From positions 26,040,001 through 26,104,000 of the forward strand of contig OU612072.1 of NCBI GenBank assembly GCA_914767715.1: DNA of 64,000 nucleotides, given 5' to 3'. Numbering within the stretch: position 1 is the first letter of the stretch; each line of letters opens with the position of its first letter. A program made the position numbers and the translations under genes. Shown here piece by piece: positions 1 to 12,289 of the stretch. This stretch comes from Membranipora membranacea (Eukaryota > Bryozoa > Gymnolaemata > Cheilostomatida > Membraniporidae). The notes under the pieces were generated by a model. The model was given only the letters and a program-made list of their open reading frames with translations. It made no database searches and was not told where the DNA came from.

Positions 1-699
1 AATTTCAAAATTGGAGTCACAGCAAAAAGAGAGATCATCACAGTAGCTATTTGTGGATATGCCCGACCATGTGTAGCAGTCTTTGTGTCTCTAGTTCCTT
101 CTCCCTTTTTTGCTAATCTTGCCTGTCACATTTCATCTTGTCTAGAGAGTTTTTGCCCTCGAGCACCTGCCTGCCATATTATCTTAGGAGTTGCAGCTGC
201 CAAAGATGAAATCAAGAATTTTATAAGGGTCCTGTCACAATATAATATAAGTTTAAAATGTAAAATGCGTAATAGCTATCAGGAAACTAACAATTATATT
301 CGAATAAAAATCATATTCATTCTTAATAAACTTTAATTATTTTCTATGAGTGCTCAGTATCAATCATTTCAGGCATATTTAGAGGGAGCCAATATTTCCC
401 CGATTGATGGAGAGGATTGAGAATATATCATATCTAGATAATATCTAAGGATAAATGTACATCAAGTGGAACTAAGTCACTCGATTGGCCACTTGATTGA
501 AATCTAATATTTTTATTTAATGTGACAAGTTTCCCTTTTAATATTGACAAGTTATGATGACAAGCGAATTGTTGGTGTGCAAGAATTTATAAATAGAAAT
601 CCGCTTCAAGTTTAAAAACCAGGAGTTTGATGAGGTACAGCTTGGCAGTCTGCACACTTTTGTCAGGTTATCATTTCTGAACCTGGAAATTAACGACAT

Positions 700-745
700 T
701 GATTAATGGTGTATGAGGGTGCCACATTCATTTTTTGGTATAAAA
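700..745 (+). promoter_or_regulatory. Core promoter of TSR gene A
   Basis: TATAAAA lies at 739-745, 69-75 bases before the start codon. A TGATTAATGG site lies at 700-709. Both sit in the same places in genes B and C. A further block, CTTGGCAGTCTGCAC, occurs about 50 bases upstream of that site and is shared by the array units and the orphan promoter at 43.4 kb. Confidence 0.75.
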
Positions 746-813
746 TGGCTTGTGGGCCGTTGAAAGTTATCATTCATCTGTCTGAGGATCTCTGAATAAC
801 ACTACTAAACAAT

Positions 814-2503
814 ATGGGTGAGCTCTCAGTAAATTTTAAATAAAATTAAAATTAAATGAAGTTTTGTACTTTCTTTACACTTGAACCTTAGTTATTTCAG
901 CTAGTTGAAAAATGTTTGAGACTTTGAACCCAAAAAGACAGTAGAGAGGATAGGATAACATTTTTTAATCCACTTGATGAAAGTGAGGGGCAGCTCCTTT
1001 AAAAAAGCAGCAAGGCGTAGGAAATCGGGGAGGTTGGGAATATGTGTTATCCATGGGAGAGCTATTACAAGCACACATATCAGCATGAATTTGAAGGCCA
1101 TCCACTTCACATGTCCTTCCTACATAAAGATTTCGTTCTTTAAACCCATAAACTCTATTTACTGAATACTTATATTGTAGCTATGACAAAGCTGATTTTA
1201 CTGGCTCTAGTTGCCGTTGTATGTGTGAGCGCTGGTAACTACCACAAGAAGCAGCAATACCGTGGTAAGTTCCTGATCTTTGGAATAATGTTTCTGTATA
1301 ATAGACAGGGTTTTAGGTAATTTTACCAAGTACCTGTTATTGAGACTGTTTGATTGAAAATGATATAGTTCCATTCACTCTCTGATGCAATCAACCTTCA
1401 ACTTAGTGGTATATGTTTGGAGTTGTGGAACCTCAAATGAAAAGCCAACTGGTAGGTTCTTTGAATTTGAAGCCACCACAATCAATCTGTTTCTAGGTAG
1501 TTATAAATTTGATCTACATATATCAATGTGTCAATTCATACTTTGTACATTAACAAGCTGCAAAAAAAAATTGTAGGCAATAGTGGTGTAACTATCTTTC
1601 TCAGATAGTTACATGTCATGTTATTGTAGGCTGATATTTTAACCTTATGATTTGAATGTTTCAGTGTATGAATGGGGACCATGGAGCGAGTATGGAGCTT
1701 GCTCTAAGCCATGTGGAGTTGGAATTCAGTATAGACAGAGACATTGTAACAGCAGATGGGTCCATGGATACAGCGGTAACCACGCAACTAACTGTGTCGG
1801 ACCAACAACATCTCAGAGATACTGTAATCTGCAGTGCTGTGCAGGTGAGACAGAAGATCTGATCTTCCAATAAGCTAAGCAGCTTCTGTGAAAAAGTGTC
1901 AGAGAAACGCTGCAATTAAACTGTGAGAAGAAGTTTCGCTAGCGGAATTTGATGTGAAATTTACGTAGAAAGTATCCACTAAAATATGATTTTATTTTCA
2001 AAGTTAGATAAAAAAAGAATCAAAAAAGAAATTTGGTTAGCTGTATGTCACAATGCTGCCAAGATTATTACACATTGGCTCCTGGATTGTGTCTGATGTT
2101 AATCTCTCTTTGTAGTAAATGGAAACTGGGCTTACTGGACTAACTGGGCTGACAGCTACAAGGGATCATACCAGCAGACTAGACACAGATCCTGCTCTAA
2201 CCCAGCACCTTCATGTAACGGACGTCAATGCTGGGGTGACTCCAAACAAACCAGAAATCTACCAAGTAAGTAAATGTACATATTATATACGTTCAGAGGT
2301 TTTATATCGCCGAAAAGGTTACTGCTTGCCTTGCAACTGTTAAAATTGTGGCCTTTCAATTCTTTTACTTGAACCTAAAGAAGAAGCATGATGTAAAACT
2401 TACTTCGTATAATTTTCACGTAACAAATTTTCTGAACCCTTTGCAGATTTCTGTAATGACATTATTGTTTCTTGTACTTTCAGAGCCACACTATGCTTCA
2501 TAA
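814..2503 (+). CDS. TSR gene A: secreted two-module thrombospondin type 1 protein, 145 aa
   Basis: Five coding exons by GT-AG sites: 814-817 (only ATGG), 1181-1264, 1665-1844, 2116-2265 and 2484-2503. All introns are phase 1. The product begins M-A-M-T-K, followed by a hydrophobic signal peptide (about residues 1-19, cut near V-S-A) and a short basic linker (KKQQYR). Residues 30-89 form a TSR with W-x-x-W, CSKPCG, an R-Q-R-x-C strand and a closing Q-C-C. Residues 90-139 form a TSR-like module that keeps its tryptophans but lacks the CSxxCG pair. The tail is KPHYAS. Secretion and an extracellular adhesive or matrix role are inferred from the family; the exact function is unknown. Out-of-frame ORFs over exons 3 and 4 are shadows. 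Confidence 0.85.
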
Positions 2504-3600
2504 ACATGATTATGGCTAGAAACTGGGCCAGAAAGAGAACTCCAAGAACTGATTTATCATAGAATTAGATTTGTCTTGTTCATTTTTCACAGTATTATAT
2601 TCTATTGCATTGCAATGTCTAATTTGTTACTTCTTGATTCGGATATGCATTTTTTCTTAAAATCTTTAGTCTCAGATATTAGATAAAAAATAGTCACAAA
2701 ATATTCACCTGCTTACTTTATGGCTGTATAAAAACAATTTGAAAAATTGTTCAGAGAGGCATAACCTTTTTGGTTTGATCTAAAATATACAGAAATAAGC
2801 GACAGTTGGACAATTGGTGTGTGTCTGCTTGTGAGGGAATCAAAAGAGCATTAGTTTAATGACTGACCATTTGAAAGTTGAATCTTGTGAATTCAGGCAG
2901 ACAGGCTCCAGAGGTTTTCAGACACTTTCGAACTTCAATTGGAACCAGTTTTCTACTGTCAGTGCGCTCACTTGTTCGGTGGTTTTTCTGTCTGTCTTCC
3001 TCCAACATCATGTTTTCCAGTTTTTCAAGTTTAGCTGCAGCATCTCTTGATTTGAGCGAATTTATGTAGCTTCGGAATCCTGATATTCACCTGCGGAATC
3101 CCTAGTAGCTCTTATCTGTTTAATCGTGTCTCATGAGATCCCAGCAAGGTTGTTAAAGCTCATTGAATGCATACTATTATTTCATCAGTCTTACTCAAAG
3201 AATTTAATCTATGTAAATCAAGAGTGGGTAACTCACATATACAGTCGCATCAACTTCCAATATTATGATTTTTGATTATTATCACCATATTGTGTCAGCA
3301 ATCAACAACAGTCTTTATACTTGAAATCAAACATATTTAAGTTAATGTTTGCTTCTTCCTCTTTAGTCAAGTATTTCCTGCATATATTTTGCAAAATGCT
3401 GGTTGGGTTATTGCAAAGACTAAGAAACAACTTCGTGCCAACAAAAATTTGAAAATTCCGACATAAGTTTTTGCAACCGTTAGTAAATTTGGTAATAATA
3501 TATGCTGTCACATTTTGAATCACTGCCTCATCATTGAATTATGATTGTTATCAATGTTGCAGTATTTCATGACAACTTAGATGCGGGGAAGTCAACGCTC
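2504..3600. repeat. Conserved 3' flank of the array unit
   Basis: About 1.1 kb after gene A recurs after genes B (11,167-12,280) and C (17,950-19,060) and after both gene remnants (13,301-14,390; 29,097-29,640). It includes the 3' UTR; the AATAAA seen in other units is degenerate in unit 1. Around 2,890-3,075 the minus strand reads through a Lys/Glu/Leu-rich, coiled-coil-like stretch ending in LVPIEVRK. It is shifted out of frame in other units, so it is probably a decayed element ORF rather than a gene. Confidence 0.6.
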
Positions 3601-3629
3601 AGCTTTTGGAGTAACCATAGCAGGGTCTT

Positions 3630-5502
3630 TTCACATGTTGAATGTTTTTGGACTGCGACAAAATTTCATACAAATGAATTTCAAGATGTATAAAGAACAC
3701 GAAAAGAGGACTTTGGCGGGATTATTTGTGTCTGAGGTGACGTGTTTTGTAGTAAATCGTTAATGGCCAAATCCTCACACGACATACTGAAGGATTGTAC
3801 TGCTATCCCGGATTCCAGAAAATCACAGCAAATCGCGGCGAGTCGCGGGTTGGCGGAGGAGTTGCGGCTTATGTGAGCTCAAAATACAATGTCAAAACAC
3901 TGGTCACTTACACCTCATCGACCACGTCAGCGCTGTGGACACTCATCCAAGTGCCTGACATGATAGATCCGCTGATATGTGGAGTTGTCTACCACCCACC
4001 AGGACTACTAAAACACCAACGAGATCCCACAATAGAGTATATCCACCACACCATCCGTAAACTGACTGGCAAACATAAATCTGCTAGACTGATACTCTAT
4101 GGCGACTTCAACGACCTGGACTGTAGCTCCATAGCTGCTGCCTTCGGCCTAGCTCAGATTGTTAACTTCCTCACGAGGAACACAGCATTTCTAGATAAAC
4201 TGTTCACCAACATCCCTGAGTATGTGAGAGCCAGTTGTGATGCTGCGCCTCCAGTAGGCAACAGTGATCACGAATCTGTAGAGATACTATCAGCCTACAG
4301 AAAGCCAGTAATGTATGAAACCATCTTGAAGAGAGTCGTCACCCCTGCCGCCAAAGTGAAAATCAGTCGAGATCTAGACAATCAAAACTGGGATGAAGTT
4401 CTCTCCGAACCTGACCTGAACAGTAAAATGACTATATTCCACCGAATCGTGAAAAACATCTATCAAACACACTGTCCTCTACGCAAGCGGCGTAAGCCTC
4501 AACACAAGCCGTGCATAGAAACACCACTCACACTGAAGCTCCGTCGCGCCAAACTGAGAGCTCACAGGACTAACAACTCGGCATGGAAGTATCTCAAAAA
4601 GATACTCAATAAGCTTCTGAAAAAGGCACGTTGATCACATGCGCAGACTAATATCAACAGAATTATGTCTGACTCGAGGCGGTGGTGGATAAATATCAAG
4701 CAACTGACATCTCAAAACACCAATACCAGTGACACAATCAATATAGATGGCAAATGGATGGCACCTGATGATTTTGTGGAGGACCTAATAAATACTATAC
4801 ATCAACCAGCGACAACACAACCCTGGAATTCCCGAAACTCAATCACAACAACAACATCATTCCATCAACAATAGCTATCGGTGAACTCATCAATAAACTA
4901 AAAGCCATAAACACCAGGAAGGCAACTCATTCAGATGACTTCCCACAGTGGATTAGTAAGAGCAATCCACACCAAATCGCCACACCACTCCATAACATCA
5001 TCGAGTGCACGCTGAAAACAGGAAAATATCCTGAACTTTGGAAGCGTTCTGAAATAACTCCTATCAGTAAAGTAGCTTCACCTGCTCAATTCAAAGATTT
5101 CCGGCCCATAGAGCTGACCTACCACTGCAGTAAAATAGCTGAAAGTTACATTAACAATATACTCAGTGAGAAGTCATCCGACAGTACGCAATTTGCATAC
5201 ACAAAAGGGATAGGTACTATCGATGCCCTAGTCAAATATACTCAGTGAAAAGTCATCCGACAGTACGCAATTTGCATACACAAAAGAGATAGGTACTATC
5301 GATGCCCTAGTCAAAGCCGTGAAATCCTTGAAAATGTCTATGGACAACAAAAAGACCCTAGCTGTCCATGCACTATTCGAAGACTTTTCTAAGGAATTTG
5401 ATAACATGAGACCGGATGTATTGGCAGCTATTATGGACCAGCAGGGCTATGACCAAACAATCATAACTCTGTGTATCGACTATCTCACCGACTATCTCTG
5501 TG
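3630..5502 (+). mobile_element. Non-LTR retrotransposon EL1, copy 1: endonuclease and RT N-terminal part
   Basis: Degenerate LINE. An APE-like endonuclease is read at 3795-4634: GGGVAAYV, then YHPPG, GDFND and GNSDHES, the usual order of catalytic blocks. A TGA at 4632-4634 interrupts it where the unit 4 copy has CGA. RT N-terminal blocks follow in shifted frames (FRPIELTYHCSK, LFEDFSKEFDNM). The copy lacks the endonuclease N-terminus and so is 5'-truncated. A 79-base tandem duplication (5,161 repeated at 5,240) also breaks the frame. EL2 interrupts it near 5,500. Clade not assigned. Confidence 0.8.
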
Positions 5503-6863
5503 TGCTACTCTGAGGTTAGATCAAAACCAATTTGCTTATAGGAAGTCTCGTAGCACAAAGGATGCATGTATTGCTTTTGACTACAGAGTTAGGCAATACC
5601 TCGATACACTAAGGAGGTATGCTAGAGCTTTGTGTGTAGATTTTTCTTCGGCATTTAATACGATGTCGCCAAAACTTTTAGCAGATAAATTAATTGATAT
5701 GTGTGTACCTTTTCCTTATGTAAAATTGATTAATTCTTTTCTCAGTGAACGATGACAGCATGTTGGAATCCCCAGTCATAAATCTGATATTCTACCTAGT
5801 AGTACTGGCTTTTCACAAGGGTGTGTTTTATCTCCATTGTTATTTTCCATCTACACTGACACGGTTCAATCTAATCACCCTAACATGAAGATCTATAAGT
5901 ATGCTGATGACATGGTTATTTTGGGTCTTTTGGATCATAGCAGTAGTGATGAATTTTATTTTAAAGCCGTAAATGATTTTTCCGAATGGTGCAAAGCTAA
6001 CTGTCTTATACTGAATACCGCTAAGACCAAGGAGATGATCTTCGACTTCAGTAGATCCCAGGAAGTGACTTCTAATGTTTTTATTGATGACAACCCAGTA
6101 GAGCAAGTTCAATGTTTTAAGTATCTGGGTACTATTTTCAATGATGATTTGAAATGGACTGATAATACTGACCACATTTTCCACAGATTGAAAAGCATAT
6201 TTTATGCGTTGTCTAAGTTCAAATCTTTTTATCCGCCCAATACTCAATGTGAGTATTTTGTGCAATCCCTTATATTACCGATTTTATTATATAATTCAGA
6301 AGTTTCGTTTAAGTCTTGCACGGCAAAGGAGAGATCTCGATTATTATCTCCTTTTTCTACCTCATACAGCTGTGACATACCTAATCTGACCTCAGACCGA
6401 ACTCTTAGTACTGCAGTAAATTTTATTAATGACCAAGACCATATTTTTAACAAATATTATGTTCCAGGTAGGAAAACATTTTTATCAGCTAAGTGCCGCA
6501 CAACTCGTTTTTTAAACAGTTTCATACCTTTTAGTATCAGACTCCTAAATGTTAACGCCTTCTTACAGTCACTATAATTTAGCTTCATGCTGTTTGCTAA
6601 GAAACAGAAGATTGGGCTGCCCCTAAAGAGGGACGCAAGGTGCCCTAATCCTCATACTGAGAATGTGATACATCCTAGAAAACTAGAATGCATCCTCAAG
6701 GTGAGGCCATGGTGGACCTCGTAATCGTGGGTGCGCAGCGAGCTGCCAAAACTGAACTGGCACTAATCGGCCATCGGCAGTGACACTTTGATCTTAGCCA
6801 ATAGGCCGAGAAGCGATTTAGCTTCATCATTGATGACAAGCAATAAAACAATCTCTCTCTCTC
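5503..6863 (+). mobile_element. Non-LTR retrotransposon EL2 (RT 3' part), inserted in EL1
   Basis: Reverse transcriptase from another LINE family. RSTKDACIAF and DFSSAFNTM blocks lie at 5,520-5,755, and GCVLSPLLFSIYTD and YADDMVILG at 5,820-5,930, then the thumb and C-terminal region to about 6,577. A stop at 5753-5755 and a frame change separate the two parts, so this copy is dead. It ends in a TC-rich tail (6,851-6,863). The same insertion occurs at the same EL1 position in unit 4, so it predates the unit duplication. A SINE interrupts its 3' end. Confidence 0.8.
6589..6817 (-). mobile_element. U2-snRNA-headed SINE, copy 1 (full length)
   Basis: Read on the minus strand, the insert begins exactly with the U2 snRNA 5' end (ATCGCTTCTCGGCC), matching the first 29 U2 bases with one mismatch, and continues into an unrelated core of about 200 bases. 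It is flanked by a perfect 10-base target duplication TTAGCTTCAT (6,579-6,588 and 6,818-6,827). The homologous EL2 site in unit 4 (about 26,460-26,490) is empty, with a single TTTGCTTCAT. Related copies lie at 40,531-40,671 and 48,540-48,758. Confidence 0.85.
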
Positions 6864-7857
6864 AACCGCAAACAGCGTGTGATGCACAAACCATCAAGAA
6901 CAGTGTCTAGCGAAAGGAACGATATGCGGCCCTTTCCTGTGGAACATATTCATCAAATCCCTGGAATCTTCCGAGAACATACTGAAGTACGCTGATGATC
7001 TAACAATCTATGCCACCATCACTAAGTCTGCTGTAATGTCTGGTAGACGAGGGGAGAAAACTACCGATAACGCGATAATCGCCGCAGAAGCTGAGGCAAC
7101 TGCAAAGTGGTGTGAGGAACACGGTATGACGCTAAATACATCTAAGACAAAACACATGCTCATATCCCTGCGTGACAACATCATTCTCGTACTGCCTGTC
7201 ATCATCAATGGTGCTGAGATTGAGCGTGTGCCCAATTTTAAGTTACTTGGTGTCACGCTGGATGAACATCTGAACTTCCATGCACACATATCCTCGATTG
7301 TAGAGAGAAGCCACACCAAATGCTACGCACTGCTTCTGCTGAAACGCTTCGGCGTCAACACCATAGGACTCTGCAAATACTATGCTAGCATCGTCAGATC
7401 GCTTCTGACCTATGCATGTCCGGCTTGGTTCCCGTCAGCCACCCAGTATGACATAGACAGTCTAGAACGTATTCAGAAACAAGGTCTAAAAACCATCTAT
7501 CCTTATCTAGAACACTTCTCAGACAGACTAGCAGCAAGTGGTCTACCGACACTAGAGCAGTACATGAGTGATCTGAGTAGCGCATACAGCAGCAAGGTGA
7601 TAGCTGATCCCAACCACCGGTTAGCTGACCTGATTCCACTGTGATAATCCACTGTACGCAGACACTCAAGCAGACTACCAGATGTACTGATAAAACGATT
7701 CAAAACAGAATCCATCTATAACACTGTGTTTTATTAATATGGAGTGTAAATTGAAATGACTGGAACCACTGGAATCATCACACTAATGTAAAACATGTTC
7801 TGATACAAATGTTTTTTTCAAACAAACATTTTTGAACGGTTTAATAAAGTTAATATC
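6864..7857 (+). mobile_element. EL1 copy 1: RT C-terminal part and 3' UTR
   Basis: Continuation of EL1 after the EL2 insertion. YADDLTIYATI is at 6,988-7,020. RT thumb sequence is open at 7036-7644 (WCEEHGMTLNTSKTKHM, LLGVTLDEHLNF, YACPAWFPSAT) and ends with TGA, where the unit 4 copy reads on as TGG. A 3' UTR leads into the ATCA tail. Unit 1 lacks the VPQG motif that unit 4 retains, because a short stretch near 6,915 is deleted. Confidence 0.8.
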
Positions 7858-7972
<115 letters not shown>

Positions 7973-8587
7973 TTGTCTTTATCAAGCAATTTGTTAACTG
8001 TATCCGATTGAAAGGCTTATCTGAGGTTTTACCGGTCTTGTTAGCACTGAAATGAATATTGGAAGGAACACGGGTATATGACCTGTTATAATGGAGTTTA
8101 ATGATTCTGAATGACTCTCAAATTCCTGGTTCAGACTATTTTTACTCGAAATATTTTTTAATAATAAGGTATTGTCAATTCACACCTGTCAATGCCTCAG
8201 ATATTATTGATATATGATGGCTTAGCTAAGCGCAGCATGGCTTATTGGATTTTAAAAGCTTGAGTATTTTGGAATAATGGACTGGCAGGGCAAAATGCCC
8301 TTTCATAACACCATTGTTAGGCACACTTGTGGTTGAATTTATCCTGTTTTCACTGCTGGCTTAAAACATTGGTTTGTGTATATTCTATAAAATGGAGACA
8401 CAGTTTCAGTTTCAGTTTATTTGTACATTCATATCATAAGAATGATAAAATTGAATGTGTACATTAATAAATATATGGACTAGGAAAGGTTAAGTTTGTA
8501 TGTTGTTAAAATAAGGCATTAAGGTTTGAAAAAATGATTTGGCAAGTTTTTAAGTCTTGCAGGCCTTGGGTTGGAAAATAGTCTTTA
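7973..8587. repeat. Spacer type 1 of the array
   Basis: No gene seen. The stretch recurs at 27,568-28,154. It contains a TTTCAG-repeat and TTTATTTGTACATTC block near 8,405-8,470 that resembles a short retroelement 3' end. Units 3 and 5 have an unrelated spacer (type 2) here. Confidence 0.6.
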
Positions 8588-9415
8588 GATGAGAGGATGT
8601 TCGTCATTTAATTGAGTCTCCTGTTTTTATTTCGAAATTGGAAACACGGCAAAAAGAGATGTCACCACAGTAGCTATTTGTGGATATGCCCACCATTTTG
8701 TAACAGCCTTTTTGTTCCTCCCTTTTTGCTAATCTTGCCTGTCACATTCCATCTTGTCTGGCAAGTTTTTGTCTTGGCGCACCTGCTCGCCCTTTTAGAA
8801 AATGCAGCTGGAAAAGATGAACTGAGGAAATTTCAACACCATAGTTCACCTTCGTGTGAAGCTCTCAATCTCGGAGCAACTATAATATTTTGAAAGCTAT
8901 TAAACTATGTTTGATGCATTTCTTTGCCAAATTTCACAATTTAGGGAAAATATCACAAGTTGGTTTAAAATTCTTTAGAGACACCTGTCATGATTATTAT
9001 TAATATAAAATGTGAAATGCGTAATTGTGATAAGGAAACAATCATTAACATTCAAATAAAAATCAATTTTTTCCTTTTTGATGCTCAGTACCCCTTATTT
9101 CAGGCGTACTTTGAGGGGGGCTAATGCGTTTCCCCTTGATGGAACTGCTTGCAAATATCATATCTAAATAATAGCAAAGGTTAATTATACATACCAAGTG
9201 GAACTCACTGATCTGATTGGCCACTTGATTAAAAGCTAATTTACTTATGTGACAAGTTGTGGTGACAAGAAAACTGTTGGTACGTCAGATATAATTAAAT
9301 AGAAATCGCTTCGAACTTAAAATCCAGCACACTTTGAGGAGTTTAATGAGGAACAACTTGGCAGTGTGCACACTTTTATTCGTCAATCGTTTCCGAACCA
9401 GGAAATTTATGACAT

Positions 9416-9460
9416 TGATTAATGGTGTAAAAGGGTGCCACATTGATTTTTTGGTATAAA
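9416..9460 (+). promoter_or_regulatory. Core promoter of TSR gene B
   Basis: TATAAA at 9,455-9,460 with TGATTAATGG at 9,416-9,425, in the same arrangement as in genes A and C. Confidence 0.75.
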
Positions 9461-9530
9461 TTGGCCTGTGTACCAATGGCAGATATCATTTATCTGTTTG
9501 AAGATCTCTGAATACCACTACTAATCAAAT

Positions 9531-11166
9531 ATGGGTAAGCTCTCAGTTAACTTTAAATTGAATAAGATTTTGTACCTTTTTGACACTTTGATTTCAGTCG
9601 CAAAATATCGGTCACAATAGTGGGGATAAAACCAAGTCGTTTAATAAACTTGGTGAAATGAGGTTCAGTTCCTTTCAAAAAGGCTGCAAGGAGTAGGCAT
9701 ATTGGGAAACTTGGGAATATTGTGCCATAAAATCCACTAATAGCACACAGGTCTGCATGAAGTTAAAGGCCAGCCGCTACACCTGTCCATCCTATATACA
9801 GATTTTGTTCTATAAACCAATAAACTGTATTGACTGATTACTTATATTGTCTTGTAGCTATGACCAAGCTGATTCTTCTGGCTTTAGTTGCCGTTGTATG
9901 TGGAAGCGCTGGTAACTATAACAAGAAGCAGCACTATCGTGGTAAGCTCCTGATGGATTGAATAATGTTTCTGTAAGCTGAGACAGTGGTCGTTATTGGA
10001 ATTGAGACTTTGTGCTTGACAGGGAGGGTTTCTAACCCTCCCTAATGCAATTAAGTTTGGAGTTGTGGGAACCTCCAATGGAAAGCTGACTGAAAAGTTC
10101 TTTGAAGTTGAAGCAACCCCAATCGATCAGTTTCTAGGCAGTTATGAATTTGATCTGCATGTATTTAATGAATTTCAAACATCTACACTGTACATCTGTA
10201 CATCTACAACCTGCAAAAAATTTTGTTTGAAGGGCAAGGCGGTGTATATATTTATCAGATGGTTTAAACTGTCAAGGTAGCTTTATTGTAGGGTGATGTT
10301 TTAGCCTTAAGATATTGAATGTTTTAGTGTATGAGTGGGGACCATGGAGCCAGTATGGAGCTTGCTCTAAGCCATGTGGAGTAGGAATTCAGTATAGACA
10401 GAGACAATGTAACAGCAGATGGGTCTACGGATACAGCGGTAACCACGCAACTAACTGTGTCGGACCAACAACATCTCAGAGATACTGTAATCTGCAGTGC
10501 TGTGCAGGTGAGGCAGAAGTTCTGATCTTCCAATAAGCTAAGCAGCTTCTGTGAAAAAATGTCAGTGAAACGCTGCAATTAAACTGTGAGAAGAAGTTTC
10601 GCTAGCGGCATTTGATGTGAAATTTACGTAGAAAGTATCCACTAAAATATGATTTTATTTTCAAAGTTAGATAAAAAAAGAATCAAAAAAGAAATTTGGT
10701 TAGCTGTATGTCACAATGCTGCCAAGATTATTACACATTGGCTCCTGGATTGTGACTGATGTTAATCTCTCTTTGTAGTAAATGGAAACTGGGCTTACTG
10801 GACTAACTGGGCTGACAGCTACAAGGGTTCATACCAGCAGACCAGACACAGATCCTGCTCTAACCCAGCACCTTCATGTAACGGACGTCAATGCTGGGGT
10901 GACTCCAAACAAACCAGAAATCTACCAAGTAAGTAAATGTATATGCTATATATGTTCAGAGGTTTTATATACCGCCGAAAAGGTTACTGCTTGCCTTGCA
11001 ACTGTTAAAATTGTGGCCTTTCTATTCTTTTACTTGAACCTAAAGAAGAAGCATGATGTAAAACTTACTTCGTATAATTTTCACGTCAGAAATTTTCTGA
11101 ACCCCTTGCAGATATCTGTAATATCATTTGCTTCTTGTACTTTCAGAGCCACACTATGCTTCATAA
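9531..11166 (+). CDS. TSR gene B: secreted two-module thrombospondin type 1 protein, 145 aa
   Basis: Coding exons 9531-9534 (ATGG), 9858-9941, 10328-10507, 10779-10928 and 11147-11166, with the same lengths (4, 84, 180, 150, 20) and phase-1 introns as gene A. The signal peptide is nearly identical, with C-G-S-A at the likely cleavage region, followed by NYNKKQHYR. Residues 30-89 form a seven-cysteine TSR; residues 90-139 form the cysteine-poor TSR-like module; the tail is KPHYAS. It differs from gene A at few positions (for example Q for H after R-Q-R, Y for H before GYSG). Start chosen because ATG-G splices in frame to exon 2. Confidence 0.85.
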
Positions 11167-11342
11167 ACATGATTATGGCTAGAAACTGGGCCACATGAGA
11201 ACTCCAAGGACTGATTTATCATAGAATTAGATTTGTCTTGTTCATTTTTTACAGTATTATATTCTATTGCATTGCAATGTCTAATTTGTTACTTCTTTAT
11301 TCGGATATACATTTTTCTTAAAATCTTTAGTCTCAGATATTT

Positions 11343-11348
11343 AATAAA
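11343..11348 (+). terminator. Poly(A) signal of gene B
   Basis: AATAAA about 180 bases after the stop. It is conserved in unit 3 (13,478-13,483), unit 4 (18,127-18,132) and unit 5 (29,274-29,279). In unit 1 the position reads AGATAAAA. Confidence 0.55.
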
Positions 11349-12289
11349 AAATAGTCACAAAATATTCACCTGATAATAATGTTCAGAGACGTACATAATT
11401 CTTTTGGTTTGATCTAAAGTATGCAGAAATAAGTGGCAGTTGAACAATTGGTGTGTGTCTGCTTGTGAGGGAATCAAAAGAGCATAAGTTTAATGACTGA
11501 CCATTTTAAAGTTGAATCTTGTGAATACAGGCAGACAGGCTCCAGAGCTTTTCAGAAACTTTCGAACTTCAATTGGAACCGATTTTCTGCTGTCAGTGCG
11601 CTCACTTGTTCGGGGTTTTTCTGTCTGTCTTCTTCCAACATCATGTTTTCCAGTTTTTCAAGTTTAGCTGCAACATCTCTTGATTTGAGCGAATTTATGT
11701 AGCTTCGGAATCCTGAAATTCACCTACGGAATCCCTAGTAGCTCTTATCTGTTTCAGCGTGTCTCATGAGATCCCAGCAAGATTGTTAAAGCTCATTGAA
11801 TGCATACTATTATTTCTATTATACTATTATTTCATCAGTCTTACTCAAAAAATTTAATCTATGTAAATCAAGAGTGGGTAACTCACACATACAGTAGCAT
11901 CAACCTCCAACCTATTATGATTTTTGATTATTATCACCATTTTGTGTCAGCAAACAGCAACAGTCTTTATACTTGAAATCAAACATATTTAAGTTAGTGT
12001 TTGCTTCTTTCTCTTTAGTCAAGTATTTGCTGCATATATTTTGCAAGATGCTGGTTGGGTTATTGCAAAGACTAAGAAACAACTTTGTGCCAACAAAAAT
12101 TGGAAAAATCTGACATAAGTTTTTGCAACCGTTAGTAAATTTGGTAATAATATATGCTGTCACATTTTGAATCACTGCATCATCATTGAAGCGAATTGAT
12201 TATTGTCAATGTTGCAGTATTTCATGACAACTTAGATGCAGGGGAAGTCAACGCTCAGCTTTTGGAGTAACCATAGCAGGGTCTTTTCA

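Noticed and set aside
1661-1915. Minus-strand ORFs over TSR exon 3 (also 10,324-10,578 and 17,107-17,361)
   Set aside because: Antisense shadows of the TSR coding exon, without a promoter or domain.
2119-2343. ORFs beginning [15 protein letters not shown] (also at 10,782, 12,916, 17,565)
   Set aside because: They are the wrong frame of TSR exon 4 running into intron 4; splice sites and homologues fix another frame.
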